From DAITPV01 sp050692555 (GTDB lineage Bacteria; Actinomycetota; UBA4738; CALAEC01), in contig JBOGVS010000039.1 in NCBI GenBank assembly GCA_050692555.1, positions 1 through 26,258 on the forward strand: 26,258 nucleotides of DNA, in the 5' to 3' direction. A program made the position numbers and the translations under genes. Below, piece after piece: positions 13,528-23,791 of the stretch (within the stretch, counting starts at the first letter, position 1; the number at the start of each line of letters is the position of its first letter). Below the pieces are notes generated by a model. The model was not told the origin of the DNA. It saw only the letters and a list, made by a program, of their open reading frames with translations, and did no database searches.

Positions 13528-14304
13528 GTGCCCAAGGCCGAGCTGGTCTTCGCCAACGTGCTCGACGGCCGGATATGGGAGTCCGAGGGTGAAGGCGGTG
13601 TCCCGGTGGTGTACACGATCAGCCTTCCCGGCCGGGCCCTGCCGTTCACCGTGGTGCGTTCGTGGAAGGCTCCCCAGGGCTATGTGGCGGAGCACTTCGA
13701 GCTGGTGGCCCCTTCGGGGAAGGTGGCGTACGCGTCGGAGCCGGTGGTCCGGAAGATGCCCGGGCAGATGGATCTCACCACGCTCACGGACGTGGTCACC
13801 GATGCCCAGCTCCAGGAGCTGGGCATCTACGCGGCGTCGTTCCTGATCGACGGGGAGATCCAGGGACAGGTGGAGTTCCAGGCCATGCTGACGGCCCCCA
13901 CCGCCCTGCCAAAGGAAGTCGAGGACGCCATCAAGAAGTCGGACGTCCTGTGGGTGGGCGAGGAGCGGAACGGTCGCGATCGCGCGGTACCCGTGTGGTT
14001 CGCCTACAACCAGGGCCGGATCTACATCCTGCACACCGACGACCGCGAGGCGGGCGAGCAGCAGATCCCCGGGCTGCCTGACGCTGTGGAGCTGGTCGTG
14101 GTGACCCGCCACAAGTACCGGGAAACCAGGGCCGGCCGGTTCCACGCCGCGGTGCGGCTCATCGAGCCGACCAGCCCGGAGTTCGATCAGCTCGCTGGGA
14201 TGCTGGCCGATCGGAGGCGGGACCGGCACGGTCCCCCGGAGGAAGCCATCAAGCGGTGGAAGAGCTCGTGCGTGATCGCCGAGCTCACCCCGAGCGTGGC
14301 CTGA
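13528..14304 (+). CDS. Two-domain protein of unknown function, possible C-terminal FMN-binding split barrel
   Basis: This 258-residue ORF starts at GTG. Residues 1-125 are beta-rich (VVYTISLPGRALPFTVVRSWKAPQGYVAEHFELVAPSGKVAYAS...). After KEVEDAIKKSDVLWVGEE the second half reads RDRAVPVWFAYNQGRIYILHTDDREAGEQQIPG, then VELVVVTRHKYRETRAGRFHAAVRLIEP and EEAIKRWKSSCVIAELTP. The 'VPVWF-x-Y-x-x-G-x-IY' strand pair followed by an Arg-rich loop resembles pyridoxamine-phosphate-oxidase-like split barrels, but I would not assign a cofactor from this alone. No signal peptide or membrane helix is seen. It follows the zincin_2 gene by 24 nt and converges on the NicO gene with 18 nt between the stops. Confidence 0.72.
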   Translation: MPKAELVFANVLDGRIWESEGEGGVPVVYTISLPGRALPFTVVRSWKAPQGYVAEHFELVAPSGKVAYASEPVVRKMPGQMDLTTLTDVVTDAQLQELGIYAASFLIDGEIQGQVEFQAMLTAPTALPKEVEDAIKKSDVLWVGEERNGRDRAVPVWFAYNQGRIYILHTDDREAGEQQIPGLPDAVELVVVTRHKYRETRAGRFHAAVRLIEPTSPEFDQLAGMLADRRRDRHGPPEEAIKRWKSSCVIAELTPSVA

Positions 14305-14322
14305 GGGCCTCAGGTTCCCTCT

Positions 14323-15684
14323 CTACAGCCGAAGCACTCCGGTGGTGGCAACCACCAGCCCGACCACCAGGATCGCCGCGGCGCCGGCGATCGGGAGGAA
14401 CGCCGCCGCCCGCCGGGCCCGGCGAGCCATCAGATCCCGGACGCTGACCGCCGCGACGCCCACGGCGATGAGCGCGGCCGCCAGCCCCAGGCCGAAGGCG
14501 GCGATGAGGCTCACCCCGAACGCAGTGCGGCCCAGGGACACCGCTCCCAGGAGCACCACGATGGCGGTGGGGGACGGCAGCAGGCCCCCGGAGGCCGCCA
14601 GGGCCGCGATCCCGCCGCGAGATAGCGGCGGCTTGTGGCCGTGGTGGTCCGAATGACGGTGACGCACGCGGCGCCACAGCAGGGTGCCGCCCAGGGCCAC
14701 GGCGGCTGCGCCGGCCGACACGGTGAGCCACGGATAGATCCGCTCGGCGGGGAACGTCCGCGCCAACAGCAGGACGACCACCCCCACGGCCACCACCGAG
14801 GCGGTGTGCATCACGGCCACGGCGATCCCGGCACCCACCGCGTGACGGGTCCTGGTCTGGGTGCCGACCAGGTAGGCGGTGGTCACGGTCTTGCCGTGCC
14901 CCGGGGCCAGGGCATGCAGGGCTCCCGTGGCGAACGCGGCGCCCAGGGCCAGCATCACCACGCCCACCGAGAGGTCCGGCCGGCTCACCAGACCGGCCAG
15001 GGGGCCGTCCTCGATCCCAGGCCGGCCATCACTCCCCATCAGCGAGACGCCGCCCGTGGCCTGCTCTCCGGGGCCGAAATCGAAAGCGGCTTCCCGCACC
15101 TCCAGCGGGCTGGACAGGAGCCCCTCCGGATAGGCCCGCAGCTCGTCGCTGACGCTCGTAGTGGGCACCGACGACCTCGACACCGCCACCCCACCGCTTC
15201 CCACGGCGGTCACCTCCCGCCATCCCACCAGGGCCGCGTAGTTGCGGTCCCGGAACGCGATCCGTCCTTCCCCGGCGACCGGCGCGGTGTACGTGGCCTC
15301 CAGGCGAAGGACGTCGAGGCCGGCCTGGCCGGGCGCCAGCTCCACCCTGGCCGTGTCCATGGCCAGGTCGAGAGGACGACCGTCCAGGGCAATGTGGAGT
15401 CCTCCGGCCAGGTCGTGGGCCCGGTCACCGGCCCACGCCTGGGCCTCCTCGGACTCCACCACGCCATCGCGGTCGGCATCGAGCCGTACTCGCTCCTGGA
15501 GTGTGGGGATCTCGGCCAGGTCGAGCACGTACTGGACCTGCAGTCGATCGGCCGTCACGGTGATCCCCGAGTAGGTGTTCACGGTGAAGTTGCCCAGCGG
15601 ATGCGCCGACGCCGGACCGGCGATCATCAACACCCCAACGACGGCGGCGGCGACCAGGAGCATCCGGGCGGCCATCCTCGTCAC
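14323..15684 (-). CDS. NicO-type metal transporter with secreted EF-hand N-terminal domain
   Basis: From GTG 15682-15684 the product has 453 residues. A signal peptide ends near A27 (GPASA), followed by HPLGNFTVNTYSGI and a beta-rich extracytoplasmic domain. Residues 69-80 (DADRDGVVESEE) are a canonical EF-hand calcium loop. The second half has about six helices with the NicO signature HALAPGHGKTVTTAYLVG, a His-rich loop (RHRHSDHHGHK) and SGGLLPSPTAIVVLLGAV. This matches the nickel/cobalt transporter or RcnA/NicO superfamily; metal and direction are not known. GAGGAG 6 nt upstream favours the GTG start. It overlaps the TPR gene by 4 nt (GTGA), so the two are translationally coupled. Confidence 0.88.
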   Translation of the reverse strand: MTRMAARMLLVAAAVVGVLMIAGPASAHPLGNFTVNTYSGITVTADRLQVQYVLDLAEIPTLQERVRLDADRDGVVESEEAQAWAGDRAHDLAGGLHIALDGRPLDLAMDTARVELAPGQAGLDVLRLEATYTAPVAGEGRIAFRDRNYAALVGWREVTAVGSGGVAVSRSSVPTTSVSDELRAYPEGLLSSPLEVREAAFDFGPGEQATGGVSLMGSDGRPGIEDGPLAGLVSRPDLSVGVVMLALGAAFATGALHALAPGHGKTVTTAYLVGTQTRTRHAVGAGIAVAVMHTASVVAVGVVVLLLARTFPAERIYPWLTVSAGAAAVALGGTLLWRRVRHRHSDHHGHKPPLSRGGIAALAASGGLLPSPTAIVVLLGAVSLGRTAFGVSLIAAFGLGLAAALIAVGVAAVSVRDLMARRARRAAAFLPIAGAAAILVVGLVVATTGVLRL

Positions 15685-17045
15685 CGGAGGCTCCTCAGCG
15701 CGTCCCGGGCAACGTCGTCCTGGACGGGGTCGAATGCCGGCCCGATCCGAAGGGCGGCCTCCAGCTCCTGCCGGGCCCGCTCCAGGTCGCCGAGGGCCAG
15801 AGAGATCATCCCGGCGTGATACAGGAGCCGGGGGTCCGGGGTGCCGAGGCGCAATGCTCGATCTGCGGCCTCGCGGGCCTCCGGGTGCCGGCCGGCCCGG
15901 TACAGAGCCCAGGCGTACGCGTCCCATCCGTACACGTCCTTGCGCACCTCCAGCTCCCGTGAGGCCAGGGCCAGCGCCGAGTCTGCCTCCCGGTCGTGGT
16001 CCGCGTAGAACAGCACCAGCTGGCGGTTGTACACCTGCTCGTTGACGTCGGCCAGGGTGGCAATGGCTTCCACGGTCTCGTACTGCCGGCGGGCCAGGGC
16101 GTCCTGCCCACGTTCGGCGAACAGGTCGCCCAGCGCGGAAAGGTACGCGGGGTCCGGGAGCAGCTCGATGGCCCGACGGTACTGCCCGATGGACTCATCG
16201 ATCCGCCCGCCCGCGGCCAGGGCTCTGCCCAGGCCGGCGCGGGGGAGGTGGTACTGGGGGGCCGCCCGTACGGCCGAGCGGAACAGCTCCGCCGCGGCGT
16301 CATAGCTGCCGGTGTCGAACTCCAGCTGGGCCCGGAAGGACCGGTACCATGCCAGATCCGCTCCCGCCAGGCCGGCCCGGCGGGCCGCCCGTTCGGCCTC
16401 CGCCGCCAGCCGGTGAGCCTCGGCGACCTCGCCCAGGAGGTAGGAGAGCCTGGCCCGTCGCACAACAACCGCCGCGGCTCCCGGCAACCGGCGGCCGAGC
16501 TCGTCGTACGCAGCCGTGGCTCCCGCGTAGTCCCCCAGCTCGAGGCGGGCATCGCCGGCCACGGCCAGGGCTCCGACGTCCGCCGGGTCCTCGGCCAGGA
16601 GCTCCTCGGCCAGCCGGCGGGCCCCGGTGAAGTCGTGGACGGTGAACCGGACCGACGCCAGCAGCCCGCGGGCCTCGGGATCCTGGGGGTTGATCTCCAA
16701 GGCACGAGTTAGCGCTTCTTCCGCTCGGCCGTACGTGCCCACGTCCCCGGTCAGTCGCCCCCGCTGGAGGTAGAGCTGCCCCAGGAACGTGTAGTCCAGC
16801 GCCGAGGGCTGCCGCCGGACCTGCGCCTCGTACACGGCGATCAGTCGATCGACCTCGTGCCTGGCGGTCCCGCCGGGAACGGTCACCGCCCCCGACCCCG
16901 CCGCGACCCCCTCCGCGGCGATCCGGTCCCGGGCGGCCTGCGCTGCCTCAGGGGGCCGGTGGCCCGGCGACGTCATCGCCCTCACGACGTAGGTCGCCGC
17001 CACGACCAGGGCGGCGATCCCGATCAATGCGACTGCTCTTCTCAT
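15681..17045 (-). CDS. Membrane-anchored tetratricopeptide-repeat protein
   Basis: From ATG 17043-17045 (GGAGG 4 nt upstream) the protein has 454 residues. An N-terminal hydrophobic segment (VALIGIAALVVAATYVV) would export or anchor it. A linker follows, then TPR-like helix pairs almost to the end: LDYTFLGQLYLQRGRLTGDVGTY with AEEALTRALEINPQDPEAR, LRIGPAFDP at the end, and at least eight copies of the A..l..G....A...y pattern between. TPR arrays bind partner proteins; no enzyme motif is present. It lies 60 nt after the DUF4331 gene and overlaps the NicO gene, so it may be the scaffold of a three-protein envelope unit. Confidence 0.87.
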   Translation of the reverse strand: MRRAVALIGIAALVVAATYVVRAMTSPGHRPPEAAQAARDRIAAEGVAAGSGAVTVPGGTARHEVDRLIAVYEAQVRRQPSALDYTFLGQLYLQRGRLTGDVGTYGRAEEALTRALEINPQDPEARGLLASVRFTVHDFTGARRLAEELLAEDPADVGALAVAGDARLELGDYAGATAAYDELGRRLPGAAAVVVRRARLSYLLGEVAEAHRLAAEAERAARRAGLAGADLAWYRSFRAQLEFDTGSYDAAAELFRSAVRAAPQYHLPRAGLGRALAAGGRIDESIGQYRRAIELLPDPAYLSALGDLFAERGQDALARRQYETVEAIATLADVNEQVYNRQLVLFYADHDREADSALALASRELEVRKDVYGWDAYAWALYRAGRHPEAREAADRALRLGTPDPRLLYHAGMISLALGDLERARQELEAALRIGPAFDPVQDDVARDALRSLR

Positions 17046-17105
17046 CCCGCCTCCGGCGGATCGGTGGGAGGCGGACCGAGGCCCGCCCCCCACCTCCCCA
17101 AGGTG

Positions 17106-18188
17106 CTAGTGCGGCGCTCCCAGGTACGGGAACTTCGCCAGATAGTCCGTGTGCGGTCCAACGCAGTCGCTGGGGATCGCACCCGTGGCGTCCCGTCCCG
17201 GGAACGGGAATCCGCCCGTGGTGATGTTCAGCTCGACGTCGATCACGTCGTCGGCGAGCCCGCGGCCGTTCAGCGGTCCGGCCGCCACCGTCGTCGTGTC
17301 GTAGGTCACCACGTCCGGCAGCAGGACCCCTCGCAGGGTGTCGAGCTCTGTGGCCGAGTAGGCGCCTTCTGAGTCCAGCGCCGAGAACGTGGCCAGTACG
17401 GCCTCGACGTTGTCGCCGAACCCGGCGTCGTCGTCGCGTGGCCTGCTGGCGTTGAACACGTTCTTGTCGTTGCCCGAGTTGAAAACGGTGTTGATCGCGG
17501 GACGCCCCATGCGGTCCAGTGGCCCGCCGCGGTTCATCGTGGTCGCCCATACACCGATGTTCGTGCCCAGCTTCCCGTCCGGCACCTCGATCACGATGCC
17601 GTTGGTGTTCAGAGCAATGAAGAAGTCCACCCCGGTGCCGCCGGGCTGGTCGCAGAAGCTCCGCCCCTGTGGCTGCCCCAGCACGTCGTCCCGGAACGCG
17701 GCCAGGTCGAAGAAAAACGGGTCCGAGCGGAGACCGGCGAACACCTTGGTCTTCCCCTTGGCCTTCTCCACGGTTCCCGTCTCGCCCTCGGCGACCACCT
17801 TGCCCTTCGAGAGGGTTCGGGCGCGAGCCCCGGCGTACCGGGTGAGGGTCCAGTCCTGCTTCTTCTTCTTGCCTTCGAACGTCATCACGTACGCCAGGTC
17901 CTGGATCGCGTCACCGGTGTTGTCGACGTTGATGACGTAGTCCACGTTCGTGGCGTACTTGAGTGGCGAGATCGCTCCGGCCGCAGGATGGGTGGTCATG
18001 GCGATCACCGTCCTGGCGGCGTCGGCGCCCTGGAACACGTAGACGTCGTTGATGTCCCCGGTCGACTGCCCCTCGGGCGACGTCAGGCCCGGGGCATCGA
18101 GGTGATCGGCGCCCTGCACCAGCAATGGCGCGGCCCCCAGGGCCAGTACCATCGCCGCCGCGGCTACCGCCAAAGTCCCCTTTCTCAT
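17106..18188 (-). CDS. Secreted DUF4331 family protein
   Basis: Start ATG 18186-18188, with AGGAGG 7 nt upstream, gives 360 residues. A signal peptide (MRKGTLAVAAAAMVLALGAAPLLVQGA) is followed by DHLDAPGLTSPEGQSTGDINDVYVFQG, the hallmark opening of DUF4331 ('aDH.DaP......D..D.Y.F'). Other typical blocks are NVDYVINVDNTGDAIQDLAYVMTFEG, FAGLRSDPFFFDLAAF, GVDFFIALNTNGIVIEVP, VWATT and GRPAINTVF. The family is secreted and beta-rich; its function is not established. The many Asp residues near the N-terminus suggest metal binding, which is inference. It is first in the unit with the TPR and NicO genes. Confidence 0.92.
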   Translation of the reverse strand: MRKGTLAVAAAAMVLALGAAPLLVQGADHLDAPGLTSPEGQSTGDINDVYVFQGADAARTVIAMTTHPAAGAISPLKYATNVDYVINVDNTGDAIQDLAYVMTFEGKKKKQDWTLTRYAGARARTLSKGKVVAEGETGTVEKAKGKTKVFAGLRSDPFFFDLAAFRDDVLGQPQGRSFCDQPGGTGVDFFIALNTNGIVIEVPDGKLGTNIGVWATTMNRGGPLDRMGRPAINTVFNSGNDKNVFNASRPRDDDAGFGDNVEAVLATFSALDSEGAYSATELDTLRGVLLPDVVTYDTTTVAAGPLNGRGLADDVIDVELNITTGGFPFPGRDATGAIPSDCVGPHTDYLAKFPYLGAPH

Positions 18189-18253
18189 TCCCTCTCCTCC
18201 TGTAGCGACTGACGCGGGCACGTCTATTCGGCGAGCAGGTATTGGGCCTCTCG

Positions 18254-18270
18254 GCGCGGACCTTCCGCGC
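18254..18270. terminator. GC-rich hairpin between the BMP transporter operon and the DUF4331 gene
   Basis: GCGCGGA-CCT-TCCGCGC forms a perfect 7-bp stem with a 3-nt loop, 108 nt after the last transporter stop and before DUF4331. There is no T-tract, so termination is a guess. The rest of the 189-nt intergenic stretch shows no convincing promoter or ORF. Confidence 0.3.
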
Positions 18271-18377
18271 GAGGGCGCCTATCACCTCCTTCCAGTCGCG
18301 GGGTGTTCGGAACGACCCCGGCAGGCGGATGTGCGGGTGAGCAGCGGCAGCGATCGAACCACCGTTGACGAACCTCC

Positions 18378-19307
18378 CTAGGCGGTGCCGCCGCCCTCGT
18401 AGGCCTTGCCCGCGGCCGCCGGCGGGTGGACGCGACCCACGAAGCCGGCGATGGCCACGATCGTCACGATGTACGGGATCATCCGAACGAACTGCTCGGG
18501 AACTCCCGGGATGTCGATCCGGAGCGGGATCGCGGTGGCCAGGCCGAACAGGAGTGCCCCGAGCATCACACGGACCGGCGACCAGTTGCCCAGGATCAGG
18601 GCCGCCAGGGCGATGAACCCCAGCCCCTGAGTCTGACCCTCTCGGAACAGCCCGTTGATCTCGATGGCCAGGAAGGCCCCGGCCAGCCCGGCCAGGACGC
18701 CGGAGATCATCACCCCGGCGTACCGGAGAGGGGCCACCCGAACGCCCAGGGTCCTGGCTGCCTCCGGGTTCTCCCCCGCCGACCGGAGCCGGAGACCGAA
18801 CCGGGTGCGATTCAGGATGAAGATCGCCGGAGCCACCACGCCGAACGCCACCAGCACCACCGGGGACATGTTCTGGAACGCCCGCCCCAGTCCGAGCGGC
18901 AGGTCCGAGAGCAGGGGGATGTCGATGGCCCCCAGATGGGGGATCCCCGGATCTGACTGGGTGGCCTGCCCGAAGAAGGTCTGGGACAGGAACCGTGCCA
19001 GGCCGATGGCCACCACGTTGATCACCACGCCCGACACGATCTGATCGACCCGGAATGTCACCGTGGCCACGGCGTGCACCACGGAGAACAGCATCCCGGA
19101 CACCGCGCCGATCACCAGGCCGGCGACGGGGCCCCACATCACATCTCCCCATGCTCCCGTCACGGTCCCCACGATCAGGAGGCCTTCCAGGCCGATGTTC
19201 ACGATCCCCGACCGCTCGCTGAACAGCCCACCCAGCCCGGTCAGATAGATGATCGTGAAGTACCGAAGACCCAGAGCGATCACCGCGCCCAGGTCAAGCA
19301 GGGGCAT
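18378..19307 (-). CDS. BMP-type nucleoside ABC transporter, permease 2
   Basis: This 309-residue integral membrane protein has about 8-9 helices and the motif set of the BPD_transp_2 family: YLTGLGGLFSERSGIVNIGLEGLLIVG, then LRSAGENPEAARTLGVRV, the cytoplasmic EAA-like loop that contacts the ATPase, and ISGVLAGLAGAFLAIE. It pairs with the preceding permease to form the channel for nucleosides (YufQ/NupC-type partner). The start lies 14 nt inside the previous gene behind GAGGAG, a normal coupling. It is the last gene of the operon. Confidence 0.94.
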   Translation of the reverse strand: MPLLDLGAVIALGLRYFTIIYLTGLGGLFSERSGIVNIGLEGLLIVGTVTGAWGDVMWGPVAGLVIGAVSGMLFSVVHAVATVTFRVDQIVSGVVINVVAIGLARFLSQTFFGQATQSDPGIPHLGAIDIPLLSDLPLGLGRAFQNMSPVVLVAFGVVAPAIFILNRTRFGLRLRSAGENPEAARTLGVRVAPLRYAGVMISGVLAGLAGAFLAIEINGLFREGQTQGLGFIALAALILGNWSPVRVMLGALLFGLATAIPLRIDIPGVPEQFVRMIPYIVTIVAIAGFVGRVHPPAAAGKAYEGGGTA

Positions 19308-20456
19308 CGGCCGTCTCCTCCTCGGCGCGCACCGCGCGCTGGCGGCGCCGGATCACGGCTCGGTTGACCAGCTCGTACGCGATGACCACCGACAGGATCA
19401 GGACGCCCTGGAGGATGATGAGGATCTCGGTGGGGAGGTTGGTGGTCACCGCCACCCCGTCCTGGCCCCGGCTCAGCATGGCGATCAGGATTGCCGCCAG
19501 GAACACTCCCGCGGGGTGGTTCCTCCCCAGGAAGGCCACCACGATCCCCGCGAACCCGAGCCCGGTCTCGTAGTTCGACCCCAGGTACCCCCGGTCCCCC
19601 AGGATGTGGTTCAGGCCGACGAACCCGGCCAGGGCCCCGGAGATCAGGAACACCTTGACCTGGATGGCCCCGATCGACACGCCGCCGGCTTCCGCCGAGC
19701 CGGACGACGAGCCCACGGCCCGGACCTCGTACCCCAACCGGGTCCGGAACAGCATGAACCAGATCACCATGCAGGCCAGCACGGCCACCGGGAACAGCCA
19801 GGTGAAGTGGGCCGAGGTGGGTACGGCGTCCTCGAACCCCAGGGTGGTGCTGATGTCGGGAACCAGGGCGCCCGAAGGGAACCGCGCGGTCCGCAGATCG
19901 ATCAGTCCCTGCTCCGGGCTCCGAAGCGGGTTCAGGACGGCCCAGGCCACGAGGCTCGTGGCGATGCCGTTCATCATGATCGTGGTCACCACCTCGTGGG
20001 CTCCGGTCTTCACCTTGAGGATGGCGGGGATGAATGCCCAGGCCATCCCAGCCGCCATGGCAGAGAGGACCACCACCGGGAGGAGGACCGGCCCGGGAAG
20101 GAAGTCGAGGAAGATGGCCGCCGCCGCGGCCCCGGCCAAGCCGACCTTGTACTGGCCCTCGACCCCGATGTTGAACAGCCCGGCCTTGAAGCAGACCGCC
20201 ACCGCCAGGCCGGAGAAGATCAGCGGGGTGGCGATGGCCAGCATCCGGGCGAAGTCCGACGCCCGGCGGGTGGAGAACTCCCACACAGTGGCGTACACGT
20301 CGAGCGGGTTCTCCCCGTATGCGGCGATGATGATGCTTCCGACGACCGCGGCGAACAGGAAAGCCCCGAGGAGGGCCAGGGCCTGCCCCCGGAGCGCGTC
20401 CACCCACGGGGCCCGAACGCGAACCGGAGTCCTGGCGGCGTCTGGACTTGCCGCCA

Positions 20457-20457
<1 letters not shown>
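19294..20457 (-). CDS. BMP-type nucleoside ABC transporter, permease 1
   Basis: From ATG 20455-20457 the product has 387 residues. The open frame extends much further upstream but that part is a shadow of the ATPase gene. Typical segments are YATVWEFSTRRASDFARMLAIATPLIFSGLAVAVCFKAGLFNIGVEGQ, KVKTGAHEVVTTIMMNGIA, and the EAA-like loop YEVRAVGSSSGSAEAGGVS. It matches the YufP-type permease of the basic membrane protein nucleoside importers. Its ATG shares one base with the ATPase stop (TGATG). Confidence 0.94.
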
Positions 20458-21995
<1,538 letters not shown>

Positions 21996-22004
21996 CGAGA
22001 CCGG

Positions 22005-23063
22005 CTAGCCCTCGGGCTCCTCCGGCGGGACGATCTCGCCGTCGATGATGGCCTGCTTGGCCTCATCCATGGCGGCCTGCATCTCCTCGGTGAGCGCCTC
22101 GGGGTTGCTCTTCGAGTAGTCGATGCCCTCCTCGGCGATCCCGAACACCCGGAACCCCGGCTCGAAGGTGCCCGCCTGCGACGCCTGGATCGTGTCGTGG
22201 GTGGCGGTATCCACCCGCTTGAGCATCGAGGTGAGGATGTGCGGCTTCTGCTCCTCGCTGGCGGTGAGGTACTGGTCCGAGTCCACCCCGATGGCCAGCG
22301 CTTCCGGTCCCGCGGCCACCACCGCCTGGAAGAGCCCGGCTCCGGACGCCCCCGCCGCGTGGTAGACCACGTCGGCGCCCGAGTCATACATGTCCGCCGA
22401 CAGGGCCTCCCCTCTCGTGGGGTCGTTGAACGCGGCGGTGTCGTCGCCGATGTACTCCACCAGGATCTCGACGTCGGGATCCACCGACCGGGCCCCGGCC
22501 TCGTATCCTGCCTGGAACTTCTCGATCAGCCCGGTCCCTTCCTGGCCTCCCAGGAACCCGATGGTTCCCGACTGGGTGGCCATGGCCGCGGCGATCCCCA
22601 CCAGATACGACCCTTCCTGCTCCCTGAACGTGAGGTCCACGATGTTGGGCGCGTCGGTAGCGATCGTGGTGGCGAACCCGTCGATGACCCCGAAGTTCTG
22701 CTCGGGATAGTCGGCGGCGATCTCGGCCACACCTTCGGAGAACGCGAACCCGATGGCCATCACCAGGTCGTACCCCGCGTCTGACATGTTCACCACGTTG
22801 TCGTCGCGGTTCGAGCCCGTCGCGTTCGGCTCGATGCAGTCGGCTTCGGCCACCAACCCCTCATCGATGGCGGCGTCCAGCCCGCGCTTGGCGGCGTCGT
22901 TGAACGACTGGTCACCGAGGCCGCCGATGTCGAAGGCCACCCCCACGCCGACCCCGTCCTCAGCTGCCGCCTCGCCGGGGTCACAGGGCCCCGCCCCGCC
23001 GCACGCCGCTCCCAGGAGCGCAAGGGCCCCCACCACGGCAAGCAGCTTTGAATGCTTACGCAT
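22005..23063 (-). CDS. BMP family substrate-binding lipoprotein (nucleoside)
   Basis: From ATG 23061-23063, behind AGGAGGGGG, the protein has 352 residues. A lipoprotein signal ends in LGAAC (lipid Cys21). The fold follows the basic membrane protein/PnrA family: VAFDIGGLGDQSFNDAAKRGLDAA, YDLVMAIGFAFSEGVAEIAADYPEQNFGVIDG, REQEGSYLVGIAAAMATQSGTIGFLGG, and VVYHAAGASGAGLFQAV. Characterised relatives bind purine nucleosides; the exact ligand here is not known. It heads the operon with the ATPase and two permeases and diverges from upp. Confidence 0.95.
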   Translation of the reverse strand: MRKHSKLLAVVGALALLGAACGGAGPCDPGEAAAEDGVGVGVAFDIGGLGDQSFNDAAKRGLDAAIDEGLVAEADCIEPNATGSNRDDNVVNMSDAGYDLVMAIGFAFSEGVAEIAADYPEQNFGVIDGFATTIATDAPNIVDLTFREQEGSYLVGIAAAMATQSGTIGFLGGQEGTGLIEKFQAGYEAGARSVDPDVEILVEYIGDDTAAFNDPTRGEALSADMYDSGADVVYHAAGASGAGLFQAVVAAGPEALAIGVDSDQYLTASEEQKPHILTSMLKRVDTATHDTIQASQAGTFEPGFRVFGIAEEGIDYSKSNPEALTEEMQAAMDEAKQAIIDGEIVPPEEPEG

Positions 23064-23108
23064 GCCTCCCCCTCCTTCTCCGGTGCCTCCCTGGACCCGG
23101 TCGGCCTG

Positions 23109-23138
23109 ATTCTGCTGCCCGGCCCGGTGCGGCGTCAA
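23109..23138 (-). promoter_or_regulatory. Promoter of the BMP transporter operon
   Basis: On the minus strand TTGACG (23138-23133), an 18-nt spacer and CAGAAT (23114-23109) match -35 (5/6) and -10 (4/6). Start would be near 23102, giving a leader of about 40 nt that contains the strong ribosome site. Confidence 0.5.
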
Positions 23139-23155
23139 CGCGGGCGAACCGGGCG

Positions 23156-23161
23156 TACGAT
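23156..23161 (+). promoter_or_regulatory. Possible leaderless -10 of upp
   Basis: TACGAT lies 9 nt before the upp GTG, and no Shine-Dalgarno is present, which fits a leaderless mRNA. No -35 was identified. Confidence 0.35.
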
Positions 23162-23170
23162 ACCGGCGCC

Positions 23171-23791
23171 GTGCTGACCGTGGTCGACCATCCGCTGGCC
23201 CAGGACCTGCTCACCAGCCTTCGGGATCGGACCACCCCTCCGCCGGTGTTCCGGGCCCTGACCCGCCGGCTGACCCTGGCCCTAGTCCTGGAGGCCACCC
23301 GGGACCTGCCCACCGCTACCCATCGCGTGGAGACGCCGCTCGAGCCGGTCGAGGGCCGGGAGATCCCCAGCCCGCTGGTGGCCATCCCCATCCTCCGAGC
23401 GGGCCTGGGGATGCTGGAAGCGGTGACCGACACGTTCCCGGACGTCTCGGTTGGTTACATCGGGCTGGAGCGCGACGACCGGACCCTCCAGCCGACCTCG
23501 TACTACGAGAAGCTCCCGGACCTGACCGGCAACCACGCGCTGTTGCTGGACCCCATGCTGGCCACCGGCGGCTCCGCGGTCCGGGCCTCCACCAGCATCC
23601 TCAGCCGCGAACCCGCCTCTCTCCGCATGGTGTGTGTGGTGGCCGCACCCGAGGGAGTCAAAGCTCTCGAGGAGGTCCACCCGGACGTGCCCATCTTCGC
23701 CGCGGCCCTGGACCGCGGGCTGAACGAGCACGGCTACATCCTTCCCGGCCTGGGGGACTTCGGAGACCGCCTCTACGGGACCGAGCCCTAG
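23171..23791 (+). CDS. upp: Uracil phosphoribosyltransferase
   Basis: The start GTG at 23171 gives 206 residues, the normal length, beginning VLTVVDHPLAQDLLTSLRD as the family does. The PRPP-binding loop is LLLDPMLATGGSA; other conserved parts are ILRAGLGMLEAV and the C-terminal uracil-binding GYILPGLGDFGDRLYGT. It joins uracil and PRPP to UMP in the cytoplasm for pyrimidine salvage. The open frame runs further upstream, but that part overlaps the divergent BMP promoter and is not conserved. Its place back to back with a nucleoside importer suggests a shared salvage role. Its stop overlaps that of the convergent YgjP-like gene within one CTAG. Confidence 0.96.
   Translation: MLTVVDHPLAQDLLTSLRDRTTPPPVFRALTRRLTLALVLEATRDLPTATHRVETPLEPVEGREIPSPLVAIPILRAGLGMLEAVTDTFPDVSVGYIGLERDDRTLQPTSYYEKLPDLTGNHALLLDPMLATGGSAVRASTSILSREPASLRMVCVVAAPEGVKALEEVHPDVPIFAAALDRGLNEHGYILPGLGDFGDRLYGTEP

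Noticed and set aside
18189..18377. Minus-strand open frame (..RTPRDWKEVIGALARKV..) upstream of DUF4331 as a small gene
   Set aside because: No start codon at a ribosome-site distance, no family, and the frame merely continues through neighbouring genes.
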